A stretch of 64,000 bases of DNA from Vagococcus silagei (GTDB lineage: Bacteria; Bacillota; Bacilli; Lactobacillales; Vagococcaceae). The stretch is taken from contig NZ_SDGV01000004.1 in assembly GCF_004795745.1 (NCBI RefSeq), positions 1 through 64,000 of the forward strand, read 5' to 3'. The notes under the pieces were generated by a model, which was given only the letters and a program-made list of their open reading frames with translations, did not search any database and had not been told where the DNA came from. Below, piece by piece: positions 40,300 through 48,757 of this stretch. The stretch's first letter is position 1, and each line of letters starts with the position of its first letter. Both the position numbers and the translations under genes were made by a program.

Positions 40300-40350
40300 A
40301 CAAAAAAGCAGTTGAAAGAAATTACCACAAAGGGATTTCTTTCAACTGCA
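40300..40350 (-). terminator. Terminator after sodA
   Basis: Minus strand: GCAGTTGAAAGAAAT and ATTTCTTTCAACTGC pair perfectly over 15 bp and are followed by TTTTTTG. Confidence 0.9.
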
Positions 40351-40366
40351 CTTATAATTTAGCTAA

Positions 40367-40975
40367 TTAGTTTGCTTCTGAATATAAAGTATTTACAACA
40401 TCCCAATTTACGACATTAAAGAATGCGTCAATATAATCAGCTCTCACATTACTATATTTTTTATAGTATGCATGTTCCCAAACATCAATTCCTAAAATTG
40501 GTGTTTTGCCTTCTGATAATGGTGAATCTTGATTTAATGTTGCCATTACTTCTAATTTACCATCATTGACAACTAACCAAGCCCAACCTGAACCAAAACG
40601 ACCTAATGCTGCTGCTTTAAATTGTGCTTTAAAGTCTTCAAAACTACCAAATGCACTTTCAATGGCACCTTTAACAGCTCCAGTTGGTTCACCACCAGCA
40701 TTAGGTCCCATAATATTCCAAAAGAATGTATGGTTAGCATGTCCACCGCCATTGTTTTGAACAGCCATGCGAATGTCTTCTGGAACTGCACCTAAGTCAG
40801 CGACTAATTCTTCTACAGATTTTGAACCTAATTCAGGATGTTTTTCAATTGCTGCATTTAAATTTGTTACATAAGTATTGTGATGTTTATCATGATGTAA
40901 TTTCATTGTTAATTCATCAATATGTGGTTCTAAAGCATCATATGCGTATGGTAATTCTGGTAATGTGTATGTCAT
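40367..40975 (-). CDS. sodA: Superoxide dismutase, Mn/Fe family
   Basis: Detoxifies superoxide in the cytoplasm. All four metal ligands are present: His in [11 protein letters not shown] (residue about 27), His in [13 protein letters not shown] (about 81), and Asp and His in DVWEHAYY (about 164-168). GGGHANH, MGPNAGG and WAWLV are typical of the manganese form. At 202 aa it is complete. A single-gene transcript with a good promoter (41018-41046) and a strong terminator. No PerR-type box is obvious in its promoter. Confidence 0.97.
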   Translation of the reverse strand: MTYTLPELPYAYDALEPHIDELTMKLHHDKHHNTYVTNLNAAIEKHPELGSKSVEELVADLGAVPEDIRMAVQNNGGGHANHTFFWNIMGPNAGGEPTGAVKGAIESAFGSFEDFKAQFKAAALGRFGSGWAWLVVNDGKLEVMATLNQDSPLSEGKTPILGIDVWEHAYYKKYSNVRADYIDAFFNVVNWDVVNTLYSEAN

Positions 40976-41017
40976 AAAAATTCCCTCCGAATTGTGTTAA
41001 ATTGTTTTGACACTCTT

Positions 41018-41046
41018 AATATAGCATCTAATATCTAGAAAAACAA
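41018..41046 (-). promoter_or_regulatory. Promoter of sodA
   Basis: Minus strand TTGTTT, 17-nt spacer, TATATT, with GGAGGG before the ATG. Confidence 0.65.
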
Positions 41047-41134
41047 AAAATCGGCTCAGCTACACTGTATTCTTGTCACGCCATATAAAAAGAGTTACAA
41101 TACTATGAGTATCTATTTTCGAAAGGAGATCTAC

Positions 41135-41947
41135 ATGAAAACATTTTTTAATGTCATCGGCTACACCATTAAGAAGCCAGACGAATTTATTCAATTTTCA
41201 AAACGAACTTGGGGGAAAGTCATCGGTTATGTTTTTCTTCTTTCACTCATCTTGAGCTTACCCCTCATTTATCAATCAATTGAAATTGCGCAAACTTTTA
41301 AAAAGGATTCAAATGAGATTATTAAAAAAATCCCTGAATTTGATATAAAAGACGGCAAATTAAATCCAAAAAATTATGAAGAAGGTTTCGTCTACCAAAC
41401 AGATTCAATTGTCTTTACTTTTGATCCTGATAATAAACGAACACTTTCTGACATCCAACAAGATCAAATGGGCCGAGCGTTACCAATTGCGCTGATGGAC
41501 AAACAAATTGTCCTTGTGTTACCTCAATCTAGTAGCGCCACAGATGTTGTTGATACTAAGACATTCACATTCCCATATGCTTCAATTCCAAAACATGATT
41601 CCTTTAATAAAGAATCGTTAACCAAAATTGTGAATAGTCGTGTGAATATCAACGTCTTTATGTCTGTCATCATCGTGACGTCGCTCTTCATGATGTTTGG
41701 AAGCTTTATCTTTTCAACTTTCTTTTTAACGTTACTAGCAAATATTTCTAACAAATTAACGTTAGTTCCATTAAAATTTTCAGAGACTTTTAAAATTTTA
41801 GTTTATGCTTCAACTTTACCAGTCGTTGCAGCAACAATCCTAAGTTTTATCTTCCCAACATTACCTGCTTCTTCACTAGTCAGTGGCGTGACAATTCTAT
41901 TATTCTTTATGATTCAAAATACGATTCGTCCACGTAAAGTTAAATAA
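41135..41947 (+). CDS. DUF1189 family membrane protein
   Basis: Membrane protein of 270 aa from ATG 41135, which has GAAAGGAGAT just upstream. It has one N-terminal helix (GYVFLLSLILSLPLIYQ), an extracellular domain of about 130 residues, and three or four C-terminal helices. This layout and the opening MKTFFNVIGYTIKKPDEF resemble the DUF1189 family, whose role is unknown. It is a single gene diverging from sodA, ending at a strong terminator. Confidence 0.8.
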   Translation: MKTFFNVIGYTIKKPDEFIQFSKRTWGKVIGYVFLLSLILSLPLIYQSIEIAQTFKKDSNEIIKKIPEFDIKDGKLNPKNYEEGFVYQTDSIVFTFDPDNKRTLSDIQQDQMGRALPIALMDKQIVLVLPQSSSATDVVDTKTFTFPYASIPKHDSFNKESLTKIVNSRVNINVFMSVIIVTSLFMMFGSFIFSTFFLTLLANISNKLTLVPLKFSETFKILVYASTLPVVAATILSFIFPTLPASSLVSGVTILLFFMIQNTIRPRKVK

Positions 41948-42004
41948 AACAAAGCAACCTTATCCTGATTTAAGTTATTAATCAATGATAAGGTTGCTTT
42001 TTAT
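41948..42004. terminator. Bidirectional terminator
   Basis: AAAGCAACCTTATC and GATAAGGTTGCTTT arms with T runs on both strands, between the convergent DUF1189 and HesB-like genes. Confidence 0.85.
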
Positions 42005-42288
42005 TTATAAAAATAAGTCGGTTCATTTGATTCCGGATTAAGATCAACTGCTAAGGTGTAGTCATTGAAAAACCAATCATCACCCTGTTCAGTAAAATAG
42101 TGAATATCATCTTTTACCATTTCATCTCGAATGCGCTCTGGCTCGACAACGGTAATTCCTGTTGAAAAACCAACATGAACGTTTGTCGCCCCACCGTATT
42201 TCCCAAAAATTCGAACCGCCGCACCTGGTTCTAACTCTAATTCATCGATAAACCATTGATGTGCTTGGTCAGATATCTTTAATGTCAT
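42001..42288 (-). CDS. HesB/YneR-like protein
   Basis: Small cytoplasmic protein of the HesB-like fold (95 aa from ATG 42288, 9 bases after GGAGGCG). The fold is seen in LKISDQAHQWFIDELELEPG and GGATNVHVGFSTGI. It lacks the cysteines that bind clusters in true IscA/SufA carriers, so it is of the YneR type, whose function is unknown. The longer frame to 42333 has no ribosome binding site. It ends at the shared terminator. Confidence 0.8.
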   Translation of the reverse strand: MTLKISDQAHQWFIDELELEPGAAVRIFGKYGGATNVHVGFSTGITVVEPERIRDEMVKDDIHYFTEQGDDWFFNDYTLAVDLNPESNEPTYFYK

Positions 42289-42402
42289 AATTAATGCGCC
42301 TCCAAAACTGATTTTATAAGTATATTTTACCATAAATAAAATAAAGCACCGAGCAATCTGCTCAATACTCTACATCGTGAACTTCTGATTTCTTTAAATT
42401 CC

Positions 42403-42452
42403 TCATAAAAAAATGGACAGATGAATCTCATTTGATTCACCAGCCCATTTTA
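42403..42452 (-). terminator. Terminator after the KtrA-type gene
   Basis: Minus strand: AAAATGG...CCATTTT outer arms, with GGTGAATC/GATTCATC inside, then a T7 tract. Confidence 0.75.
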
Positions 42453-42459
42453 TACATCA

Positions 42460-43122
42460 TTAATTCATTTGGTTATCTAAGAAATCAACATCTTGATTGT
42501 TACCAACAACAAGTAAGACATCGTCTTCTAAAATCATTTGATTTGCAGGAGGAGAGACAATTAATTCATGTTTACCTCTTCTAATTGCAACAATCGTTAA
42601 ATTATAGTGGCGTCTAAAATTAACACCTTCAATCGTTTGATTAAAGAATTTTTTAGCAGTTACTTTCACTTCAGCTAATGAGTAATCCTCTGACAGTTCA
42701 ATAAAGTCTAACATCGTATTAGATGTTAATTTATGGGCAATTCGGACACCCATATCCCGTTCAGGATGGACCACAAAATCTGCCCCTACTTTCTCAAGGA
42801 CACGCGCATGATATTCATTTTGGGCTTTTGCTGTAATTCGAGGTACGCCCATTTCTTTTGCCATCAAAGTCACAAGAATACTTGCTTGAATATCTTCACC
42901 TATCGCAATAATGACGTGATCAAAGTTTCTTAAGCCTAATGATCTTAAGGTTGTTTCATCTTGAGCGTTAGCTACAACAGCATGTGTTGCTATATTCATA
43001 TACTCATTGACACGATCCTCACAACTATCGATGGCCAATACTTCTTGGTCTGATTCAACAAGCGTGCGACAAACACTACCACCAAATCGTCCCAGTCCAA
43101 TGATCACAAATGATTTTCTCAT
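42460..43122 (-). CDS. KtrA/TrkA-type potassium uptake regulatory protein
   Basis: Cytoplasmic gating subunit that binds nucleotide and controls a potassium channel of the KtrB type. The Rossmann motif IIGLGRFGGSV is at residues 6-16, followed by the RCK N-terminal domain to about 140 and an RCK C-terminal domain (NQMILEDDVLLVVGNNQDV). Its 220 aa are typical. No ktrB lies nearby, as is common for KtrC-like orphans. It follows liaR on the same strand with a 23-bp gap, so it may be read together with liaFSR. Confidence 0.9.
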   Translation of the reverse strand: MRKSFVIIGLGRFGGSVCRTLVESDQEVLAIDSCEDRVNEYMNIATHAVVANAQDETTLRSLGLRNFDHVIIAIGEDIQASILVTLMAKEMGVPRITAKAQNEYHARVLEKVGADFVVHPERDMGVRIAHKLTSNTMLDFIELSEDYSLAEVKVTAKKFFNQTIEGVNFRRHYNLTIVAIRRGKHELIVSPPANQMILEDDVLLVVGNNQDVDFLDNQMN

Positions 43123-43145
43123 ATTGATTTCTCTTCTTTCTAAAC

Positions 43146-43778
43146 TTATTTTACAATGCCATGCTTAAAGGCATAAATTGCAGCCTGTGTTCGATCTTCA
43201 ACATCTAATTTCGATAAAATATTCGACACATGTGTTTTCACTGTTTTTAAAGTGATAAATAACTCATCCGCTATTTCTTGATTGCTCTTACCTTCAGAAA
43301 TCAATAACAAGATTTCTTTTTCTCGATTTGTTAAATCTTCATGTAAGATATGTTGCTTCGGTTGTGTTAAACGTGCCATCATTTTGTTTGTTACTTCTGG
43401 TTCAAGCACTTTATTTCCTTCATATGCAGAACGAATAGCGTTAGCAATATCTTTTGCTGAAGATGTTTTTAACAAATACCCTGCTGCACCCGCTTCTATT
43501 GCAGGATAGACTTTTTCATCATCAATAAAACTTGTGACAATGATAATTTTAGCTTCAGACCATTCGCTTAAGATTTTCTTCGTTGATTCGATACCATCCA
43601 TGACATCCATCACTAAATCCATTAAAATCACATCCGGTCTTAATTCCATGGCTTTATGGTATCCATCCAAACCATTATCTGCTTCACCAACGACTTCAAT
43701 ATCTGCTTGAATCGACAAATATGATGATACTCCAAGTCTAACCATTTCGTGGTCATCAATCAAAAGAACTTTAATCAT
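43146..43778 (-). CDS. liaR: Response regulator LiaR
   Basis: NarL-type transcription factor that answers cell-envelope stress. The receiver domain (residues 1-120) has the acidic pocket in VLLIDDHE, the phosphorylated Asp in PDVILMDLVMDVMDG (about 55), and Lys in GYLLKTSS. A LuxR-type helix-turn-helix ends the protein (LTNREKEILLLISEGKSNQE and TLKTVKTHVSNIL). I choose ATG 43778 (210 aa), which has GAGGAAG upstream and overlaps liaS by 8 bp. Its targets may share the palindrome at 45660-45677 and 58524-58541. Confidence 0.95.
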   Translation of the reverse strand: MIKVLLIDDHEMVRLGVSSYLSIQADIEVVGEADNGLDGYHKAMELRPDVILMDLVMDVMDGIESTKKILSEWSEAKIIIVTSFIDDEKVYPAIEAGAAGYLLKTSSAKDIANAIRSAYEGNKVLEPEVTNKMMARLTQPKQHILHEDLTNREKEILLLISEGKSNQEIADELFITLKTVKTHVSNILSKLDVEDRTQAAIYAFKHGIVK

Positions 43779-44838
43779 CGTATTCTTCCTCCTCAATAAT
43801 TGGAACCTTGATTTCAATACTTGTACCTTGCCCTTTAAAACTAATAATGCGACAAGTTCCACCAATGCTCGCAACCCGTTCCTTAATATTATTTAAACCA
43901 TAACTGCCTATTTTTTTCTGATCCATATCAAAACCAACACCGTCATCGACAACACGTAGTTGAATATTTTGATCCATTCGTTTGAGGTAAACTTCTAAAA
44001 CATCTGCTTTCGCATGTCTTAATGTATTAGAAAGTAATTCCTGTACGATTCTAAATAAATTGTCTTCAATATTGGTTTGTGTTTTGATATCTTCCAAATC
44101 CCAGACAATTTCGATTTTTATCTTTGTTTGTAATTCTCTTAACAGTAATTCGATACCTTGTTTAATTGATTTTTCTTCGAGGTTTATTGGTCTTAAATGA
44201 AGCAGTAGCGCTCTCATCTCTGACTGTGAAGTATTGATAATGTCACTGATCATTAACAGTTGACGACTAACAACCTCGGGTACTTCTGTTTCTGCAACAA
44301 TCTCATTCAAAGTCGAAAGCATCATTGTTGCGGCAAAGAGTTGCTGACTAACTGAGTCATGTAGTTCTCTCGCGATTCGATGACGTTCTTCACGAATGAT
44401 TTCCTCCTTGGTTTCACCTTCAACCAAACGAGGCAAACTATTGAGTTCCTGTAATTCTTTGGTCATCTCTAATATTTTCATGCGAATCAATTCAACATCT
44501 CTTAAAATCGATTGATCCATTAAATCAATATCCATTTTTTCTAATTCGCGGTGCTCATAGTGTCCCAATGCCATTAACCGGACTTGTTCTTCAATTTTGC
44601 CGTATTTTCTTGCATCTAGAACAAATAAGATACTCATAAAAATTCCACTCACAACAAGCGAGATTAAGATGACATAAATAATAATCGGGATACGAAACAT
44701 TTGTGTGCGAACCAATTCAAGCACCCATTTAGTTTGCTGTTTGGCATAAAAATAAGTATAGAGCGTTAGAATTAGTACAATGAACGTTAAAATAAACGCA
44801 TAAAAGAAATACAGGGGACGACTATTTTTATTCATCAT
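43771..44838 (-). CDS. liaS: Sensor histidine kinase LiaS
   Basis: Membrane histidine kinase of the HPK7 (LiaS/VraS) group. Two N-terminal helices (FFYAFILTFIVLILTLYTYF and IPIIIYVILISLVVSGIFM) with a very short outer loop mark an intramembrane sensor. The dimerisation motif RHRIARELHDSVSQQLFA carries the phosphorylated His near residue 158. The ATPase motifs are NTLRHAKAD and VVDDGVGFD. Its 355 aa overlap liaF by 4 bp. It is inhibited by LiaF in known systems. Confidence 0.95.
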   Translation of the reverse strand: MMNKNSRPLYFFYAFILTFIVLILTLYTYFYAKQQTKWVLELVRTQMFRIPIIIYVILISLVVSGIFMSILFVLDARKYGKIEEQVRLMALGHYEHRELEKMDIDLMDQSILRDVELIRMKILEMTKELQELNSLPRLVEGETKEEIIREERHRIARELHDSVSQQLFAATMMLSTLNEIVAETEVPEVVSRQLLMISDIINTSQSEMRALLLHLRPINLEEKSIKQGIELLLRELQTKIKIEIVWDLEDIKTQTNIEDNLFRIVQELLSNTLRHAKADVLEVYLKRMDQNIQLRVVDDGVGFDMDQKKIGSYGLNNIKERVASIGGTCRIISFKGQGTSIEIKVPIIEEEEYDD

Positions 44839-45569
44839 ACCCTAATCACCTCAATATCACCAAACAGTGTATTCGTTAAGATTTTTAACTTACGATTTGC
44901 AACATCATATTCTTGACTGTACATTTTCACCGCTTCATTCTTCAAACGTAAATGGCTGTCTTCAAAAGTGACTTCACCCATCATGGTTGTATGTTCCAAC
45001 ATGATACCAATACCTGTAGGAACTAAAATTCTCGTTTTACCAAAACCCTTACGAACAATAATAACATTTTGGTCTTTAGGTAATAAGGTATTACCTAAAT
45101 CAACGATGGTATCACCAGAAAATGCTGTGATATTGATATCATCCCATTCATATGTATCATTACCAAATCGTTGTGTACCTATTAGAGGTCTTTTAAATCG
45201 TTTACCAGCTTTGGATTCACTCGCCGTTGTTTTAACAATAATCATTTGTTTTTTCGACCAAGGTGTATTTTCAAACAAGCTAATACCTGAAACTTCAACC
45301 CCTTTAAGGCCAACGAACAGAACCGCAACAACCAACATTATCCAAACTGCTGGGATACTAAGTGAACAAAGTGCCAAGACAATTAAACTAACGATACTTT
45401 GAAAATGATTAAATGATGTTCGATATTGTTTCTTTATTACGTATGCTACATTGAATAAAGCGAAAATTGCTAAGAAAAATATTGGCAAATTACTCAACAT
45501 TTGGTAAAGTGCCCATATCATTAACAAGAGTTCAACCACTATGAAGAAATTCCAAGAGCTTTTATGCAT
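44835..45569 (-). CDS. liaF: Cell-envelope stress inhibitor LiaF
   Basis: Membrane protein that keeps LiaS silent until the envelope is stressed. The N-terminal half has several hydrophobic helices (residues about 8-98). The C-terminal half is the LiaF/VraT cytoplasmic beta domain, with GTQRFGNDTYEWDDINITAF, IVRKGFGKTRILVPTGIG, and the ending TLFGDIEVIRV. It has 244 aa. ATG 45569 follows AAAGGAG. It is the first gene of liaF-liaS-liaR, with an upstream operator-like palindrome (45660-45677). Confidence 0.93.
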   Translation of the reverse strand: MHKSSWNFFIVVELLLMIWALYQMLSNLPIFFLAIFALFNVAYVIKKQYRTSFNHFQSIVSLIVLALCSLSIPAVWIMLVVAVLFVGLKGVEVSGISLFENTPWSKKQMIIVKTTASESKAGKRFKRPLIGTQRFGNDTYEWDDINITAFSGDTIVDLGNTLLPKDQNVIIVRKGFGKTRILVPTGIGIMLEHTTMMGEVTFEDSHLRLKNEAVKMYSQEYDVANRKLKILTNTLFGDIEVIRV

Positions 45570-45609
45570 GAGTTGATAACTCCTTTACTTTAATATATCT
45601 ACTTATTAT

Positions 45610-45615
45610 AGTATA
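45610..45615 (-). promoter_or_regulatory. Candidate -10 of liaFSR
   Basis: Minus strand TATACT; a second option, TATAAT, overlaps it at 45605-45610. The -35 is poor, which fits an activator-dependent promoter. Confidence 0.5.
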
Positions 45616-45659
45616 CCGTTTATGAAACATTTTTAAAACTTCAAAAGACGGAAACTTTT

Positions 45660-45677
45660 CTAGGTCTAAAGACCTAG
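45660..45677. promoter_or_regulatory. Perfect 18-bp palindrome, candidate LiaR operator
   Basis: CTAGGTCTAAAGACCTAG is a perfect palindrome whose near end is 44 bp upstream of the -10 of liaFSR, centred near -65. A 14/18 match at almost the same distance lies before the dlt operon (58524-58541). Autoregulation by LiaR is the likely meaning; this is inference. Confidence 0.6.
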
Positions 45678-45706
45678 TTTTATAGCTATCAGCTCGTTTA
45701 ATAAGC

Positions 45707-45748
45707 AACACCCATGAACAAGTCATTAAAGATTTGTTCATGGGTGTT
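45707..45748. other. Perfect 15-bp hairpin between greA and liaF
   Basis: AACACCCATGAACAA and TTGTTCATGGGTGTT pair perfectly around a 12-nt loop. It probably ends greA transcription, but no clear T tract follows on either strand. Confidence 0.55.
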
Positions 45749-45787
45749 AACTTGTATTCTAAAATGAATTTTAAAATCAAAAATTGC

Positions 45788-46255
45788 TTATGAAATTTTT
45801 TGAATTTTTACTTCCATATCTCCACCAGGTGTACTGATTGTAACCACTTCATTTAATTTATGGCCTAATAAGGCTTTGGCAATTGGTGAGTCATTAGAAA
45901 TTTTTCCTGAGAACGGATCTGCTTCGGCACTACCAACGATTGTATATTCTTCTTCTTCACCATCTGGTAATTCTGTGAAAGTTACAGTGTGACCTAATGA
46001 TACTGTTCCTTTATCATTATTATTGTCAATAATTTGTGCAAAACGAATCATATTTTCTAATGTTGTAACACGTCCTTCAACAAAAGCTTGTTCGTCTTTT
46101 GCAGATTCATATTCCGAGTTTTCAGATAAATCTCCAAAACTACGTGCTATTTTAATTCTTTCAACGATTTCTTTTCGTTTAACAGTTTTAAGTTCTTCTA
46201 GTTCAAGTTCTAATTTTTGTTTACCTTCTAAAGTCATTGGATATACTTTTTCCAT
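45788..46255 (-). CDS. greA: Transcription elongation factor GreA
   Basis: Rescues backtracked RNA polymerase by stimulating transcript cleavage. The N-terminal coiled coil (residues about 8-75) carries the acidic tip ([18 protein letters not shown]), and the C-terminal FKBP-like domain ends with [19 protein letters not shown] choose ATG 46255 (155 aa), 11 bases after AAGGAG; a GTG at 46264 is too close to that site. It lies downstream of mltG, the usual order, though a hairpin separates them. Confidence 0.97.
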   Translation of the reverse strand: MEKVYPMTLEGKQKLELELEELKTVKRKEIVERIKIARSFGDLSENSEYESAKDEQAFVEGRVTTLENMIRFAQIIDNNNDKGTVSLGHTVTFTELPDGEEEEYTIVGSAEADPFSGKISNDSPIAKALLGHKLNEVVTISTPGGDMEVKIQKIS

Positions 46256-46305
46256 GAGTTTCACTTCTCCTTAAAAATAAATCATTTTGTTTATCCGTTA
46301 TAGAT

Positions 46306-46344
46306 AAACGAAATAGCTTTTCCGGCCAACTCGCCAGAAAAGCT
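46306..46344 (-). terminator. Hairpin between mltG and greA
   Basis: Minus strand AGCTTTTCTGGC and GCCGGAAAAGCT arms (12 bp, one G-T pair), followed by the T-rich ATTTCGTTTATC. Probably a partial terminator. Confidence 0.65.
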
Positions 46345-46419
46345 CTTTCAATACATGAAACAGATTAGCATGTAAATAACAAAATGTAAATAACTATTTT
46401 TCTTTTCAAAAAATAACCA

Positions 46420-47658
46420 TTAATTTTTATTATCGATATATTTAGCTTTCAATTCTAAATGTTCTTCGTAATTATTTGCATAGTAAACTTTTCCAGTCGA
46501 AACATCTGCTAAGAAGTAGATGTAAGTATTTGGTTCTGGATTTAATACCGCTTGGATTGCTTGCTCACTCGGATTATTAAATGGTCCTGGTCCAGTCCCT
46601 TTATTGATATACAAGTTATATGGTGAGTCTACTTGTGTATCTTTATTTGATAGATGGACTTTATGTGTTTCTAATGCATATAGGATTGAAATATCTGATT
46701 GCAGTGGCATATCGGCTTCAATACGATTAAAGAAGACTTGCGCAATCTTACGACGATCCATTTCTTTAACTCCTTCTTTTTCAACTAAAGAAGCAATTGT
46801 TAAAGTTTGTTGTACAGTTAATTGTTTTTCTTTCATTGATGGATAAAGTGGTGTTAAGACTTCATTCGTTTTACCCACCATTTGCTCCACTAATTTTTCT
46901 AACTTCATGTCCTTATAATAATTATATGTAGCAGGGTAAAGATAGCCTTCTAAATGATATCTTACATCTTTGGCCTCTTTGGCACTTGTTAGCATATCAG
47001 GATATTTCTCTACCATTTGATTAAAGAATTTATCATCTTTCATCAAGTTAGAGAAATCATCTTTTTTAAATTTCGTTTTTTCAGAAAGAAGTTTTCCAAT
47101 TTGATCAATTGAATATCCTTCAGGAATCGTAATTTTTGCATCAGCCAATTCTTGTGCCTCGGCTGTTCCACCTTGTTGAAGATTATCCGCAATTGTTTCC
47201 AAACTCATACTTGGTGACATTTGATAGAAACCTGCTTGGAAATTAGAAAGGTTATTGGCTTTAACATAGTAAGAAAAGACCATGCCATTTTTAATGACCT
47301 TCTTTTCCTCTAAGATTTGACCGATTTTTTTACTACCACTTCCAACTGGAATTTCAACTTGAATTAATTTTTTACTAGATGAGTCCAAAGGTTGCAAGCT
47401 TGATTTGATAAAACCGTAAACACTAATGCTCGCAATCACTGCTGTCAGTAATAATAAGCTTACAACTATTAAGACAACTTTCTTAACAGCTTTATTTTCT
47501 TTTTGTCTCTTATCATATTTTTTTCGACGGTATTTCTTACGAGATGATTCTTTTAAATCCTCCGTTACTGTCTTATCTTCCGACCCTTCACTTTCAGTCA
47601 ACATCTCTGATGTTCTTACGTTCAAGTGTTCATTGAAATTTTCATTATCTTTTGTCAA
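46420..47658 (-). CDS. mltG: Endolytic transglycosylase MltG
   Basis: Membrane-anchored enzyme that cuts new glycan strands inside the chain and probably ends their growth. A charged cytoplasmic N-terminus (residues 1-65, many Lys and Arg) precedes one membrane helix (VVLIVVSLLLLTAVIASISV). The YceG-like domain follows, with the catalytic Glu in TIASLVEKEG near residue 295 and the motif QSDISILYAL. Its 412 aa are normal for Lactobacillales. The downstream greA is a common neighbour. Confidence 0.95.
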   Translation of the reverse strand: MTKDNENFNEHLNVRTSEMLTESEGSEDKTVTEDLKESSRKKYRRKKYDKRQKENKAVKKVVLIVVSLLLLTAVIASISVYGFIKSSLQPLDSSSKKLIQVEIPVGSGSKKIGQILEEKKVIKNGMVFSYYVKANNLSNFQAGFYQMSPSMSLETIADNLQQGGTAEAQELADAKITIPEGYSIDQIGKLLSEKTKFKKDDFSNLMKDDKFFNQMVEKYPDMLTSAKEAKDVRYHLEGYLYPATYNYYKDMKLEKLVEQMVGKTNEVLTPLYPSMKEKQLTVQQTLTIASLVEKEGVKEMDRRKIAQVFFNRIEADMPLQSDISILYALETHKVHLSNKDTQVDSPYNLYINKGTGPGPFNNPSEQAIQAVLNPEPNTYIYFLADVSTGKVYYANNYEEHLELKAKYIDNKN

Positions 47659-47842
47659 AAAAGGGCCCTCCTTATCTTTTTATATTAATTGACTCTACTT
47701 ATTATACATGATTATCTTTAAAAACCAACCTAATCTCGGAATTTTTTTAACAAATTTAGTTATTTATTATCTATAAATGGACTATCTTTTTGAATTAATA
47801 TTAGCTACAATGAAGACACTTGCAAAATGAAAGGATGTTTCC

Positions 47843-48181
47843 ATGTCAAATTTACCAAATTGTCCAAAGTGCCAATCTGAATATGTTTACGAAGATGGCG
47901 CGTTACTTGTTTGTCCAGAGTGTGCCCACGAGTGGAATCCAAATGACAGTCAAACAGAGACTGATACATTTATCGTTAAGGATGCCAATGGCACATTACT
48001 TCAAGATGGCGATAGTATCACGATTATCAAAGACTTGAAAGTTAAAGGCGCTCAAAGTGCACTTAAACAAGGAACAAAAGTTAAAAATATCCGCTTGATT
48101 GATGAAGATCACAACATTGATTGTAAAATTGATGGTTTTGGTCCAATGAAATTGAAATCGGAATTCGTCAAAAAATTATAA
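47843..48181 (+). CDS. Zinc-ribbon protein of the YjdM/PhnA family
   Basis: Small cytoplasmic protein of 112 aa. The N-terminal zinc ribbon has four cysteines ([10 protein letters not shown] and [10 protein letters not shown]), and the C-terminal PhnA domain shows [20 protein letters not shown] and [19 protein letters not shown]. Family members were once named alkylphosphonate utilisation protein, but they have no proven part in it. ATG 47843 follows AAAGGA. It is a single gene, divergent from mltG and ending at a clear terminator. Confidence 0.9.
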   Translation: MSNLPNCPKCQSEYVYEDGALLVCPECAHEWNPNDSQTETDTFIVKDANGTLLQDGDSITIIKDLKVKGAQSALKQGTKVKNIRLIDEDHNIDCKIDGFGPMKLKSEFVKKL

Positions 48182-48188
48182 ACGATTA

Positions 48189-48222
48189 AACAAGGTCATT
48201 TTAAAATTGACCTTGTTTTTTT
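48189..48222 (+). terminator. Terminator after the zinc-ribbon gene
   Basis: AACAAGGTCA and TGACCTTGTT pair over 10 bp, followed by a T tract. Confidence 0.85.
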
Positions 48223-48397
48223 ATCAATTAGTTTACAGGTCTTTATTTTCAAATATATTTGTAATAATTTGAAAAAATAGTTATCTATTAAGGTACAACT
48301 CTTGTCAGAATTCGCCGATTTCATGAGCATGTAAACAAATATGGGGGGACAAATGGGGGAACGAGCCTAATTCTTTCCTTATTCCTTGTGAAACAAA
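48223..48397. other. Non-coding stretch beside tRNA-Thr, possible integrase remnant
   Basis: On the plus strand, 48282-48332 reads as a 16-codon fragment ending LLSEFADFMSM and a stop, without a start codon. It is followed by the G-rich stretch ATGGGGGGACAAATGGGGGA at 48341-48360. The fragment resembles the C-terminus of tyrosine integrases that use tRNA sites, but it is too short to prove. Nothing else is visible here. Confidence 0.3.
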
Positions 48398-48425
48398 ATA
48401 AAAAAACGTCGAGTTATCAACGTTT
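48398..48425 (-). terminator. Terminator after tRNA-Thr
   Basis: AAACGT and ACGTTT arms followed by a T tract on the minus strand, just past the tRNA 3' end. Confidence 0.65.
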
Positions 48426-48432
48426 CAGTGTA

Positions 48433-48505
48433 AGCCACCTGTCGGATTTGAACCGACGACCCCCACCTTACCATGGTGGTGCTCTACCAGCTGAGCTAAG
48501 GCGGC
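48433..48505 (-). tRNA. tRNA-Thr (anticodon GGT)
   Basis: All four arms fold. The acceptor stem is GCCGCCT with AGGTGGC (one G-T pair). The D arm is GCTC/GAGC, the anticodon stem CCACC/GGTGG around the loop ATGGTAA, and the T arm GACGG/CCGAC (one G-C mismatch tolerated as G-A at the edge). The loop gives anticodon GGT, which reads threonine codons ACC and ACT. CCA is not encoded. It is 73 nt long and stands alone. Confidence 0.93.
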
Positions 48506-48709
48506 AATTTAAATTACATATTGTATATTACCGATTCACATCACAATTGTCAATACTACAATCCGAAATATTGCAGTACTGGTCTTTAATCGGACGACGC
48601 TACCTTGACGATGATCTAAAATTGAATATCAATAACAGATGAACAAAATCGTTCTAAATTAATTTTTCCTAACTATAAAACACATCTTATTTTTTAGTCC
48701 TTGAAAGTA

Positions 48710-48718
48710 TGTTATAAT
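48710..48718 (+). promoter_or_regulatory. Extended -10 before the P-loop gene
   Basis: TGTTATAAT, 40 bp before the ATG at 48758, with no good -35. Confidence 0.5.
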
Positions 48719-48757
48719 TATCATGCACTTATTATTATTATGGAAGTAGTGAATTCT

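Noticed and set aside
48388-48642. Plus-strand open frame of 84 codons
   Set aside because: It runs straight through tRNA-Thr on the other strand and has no ribosome binding site.
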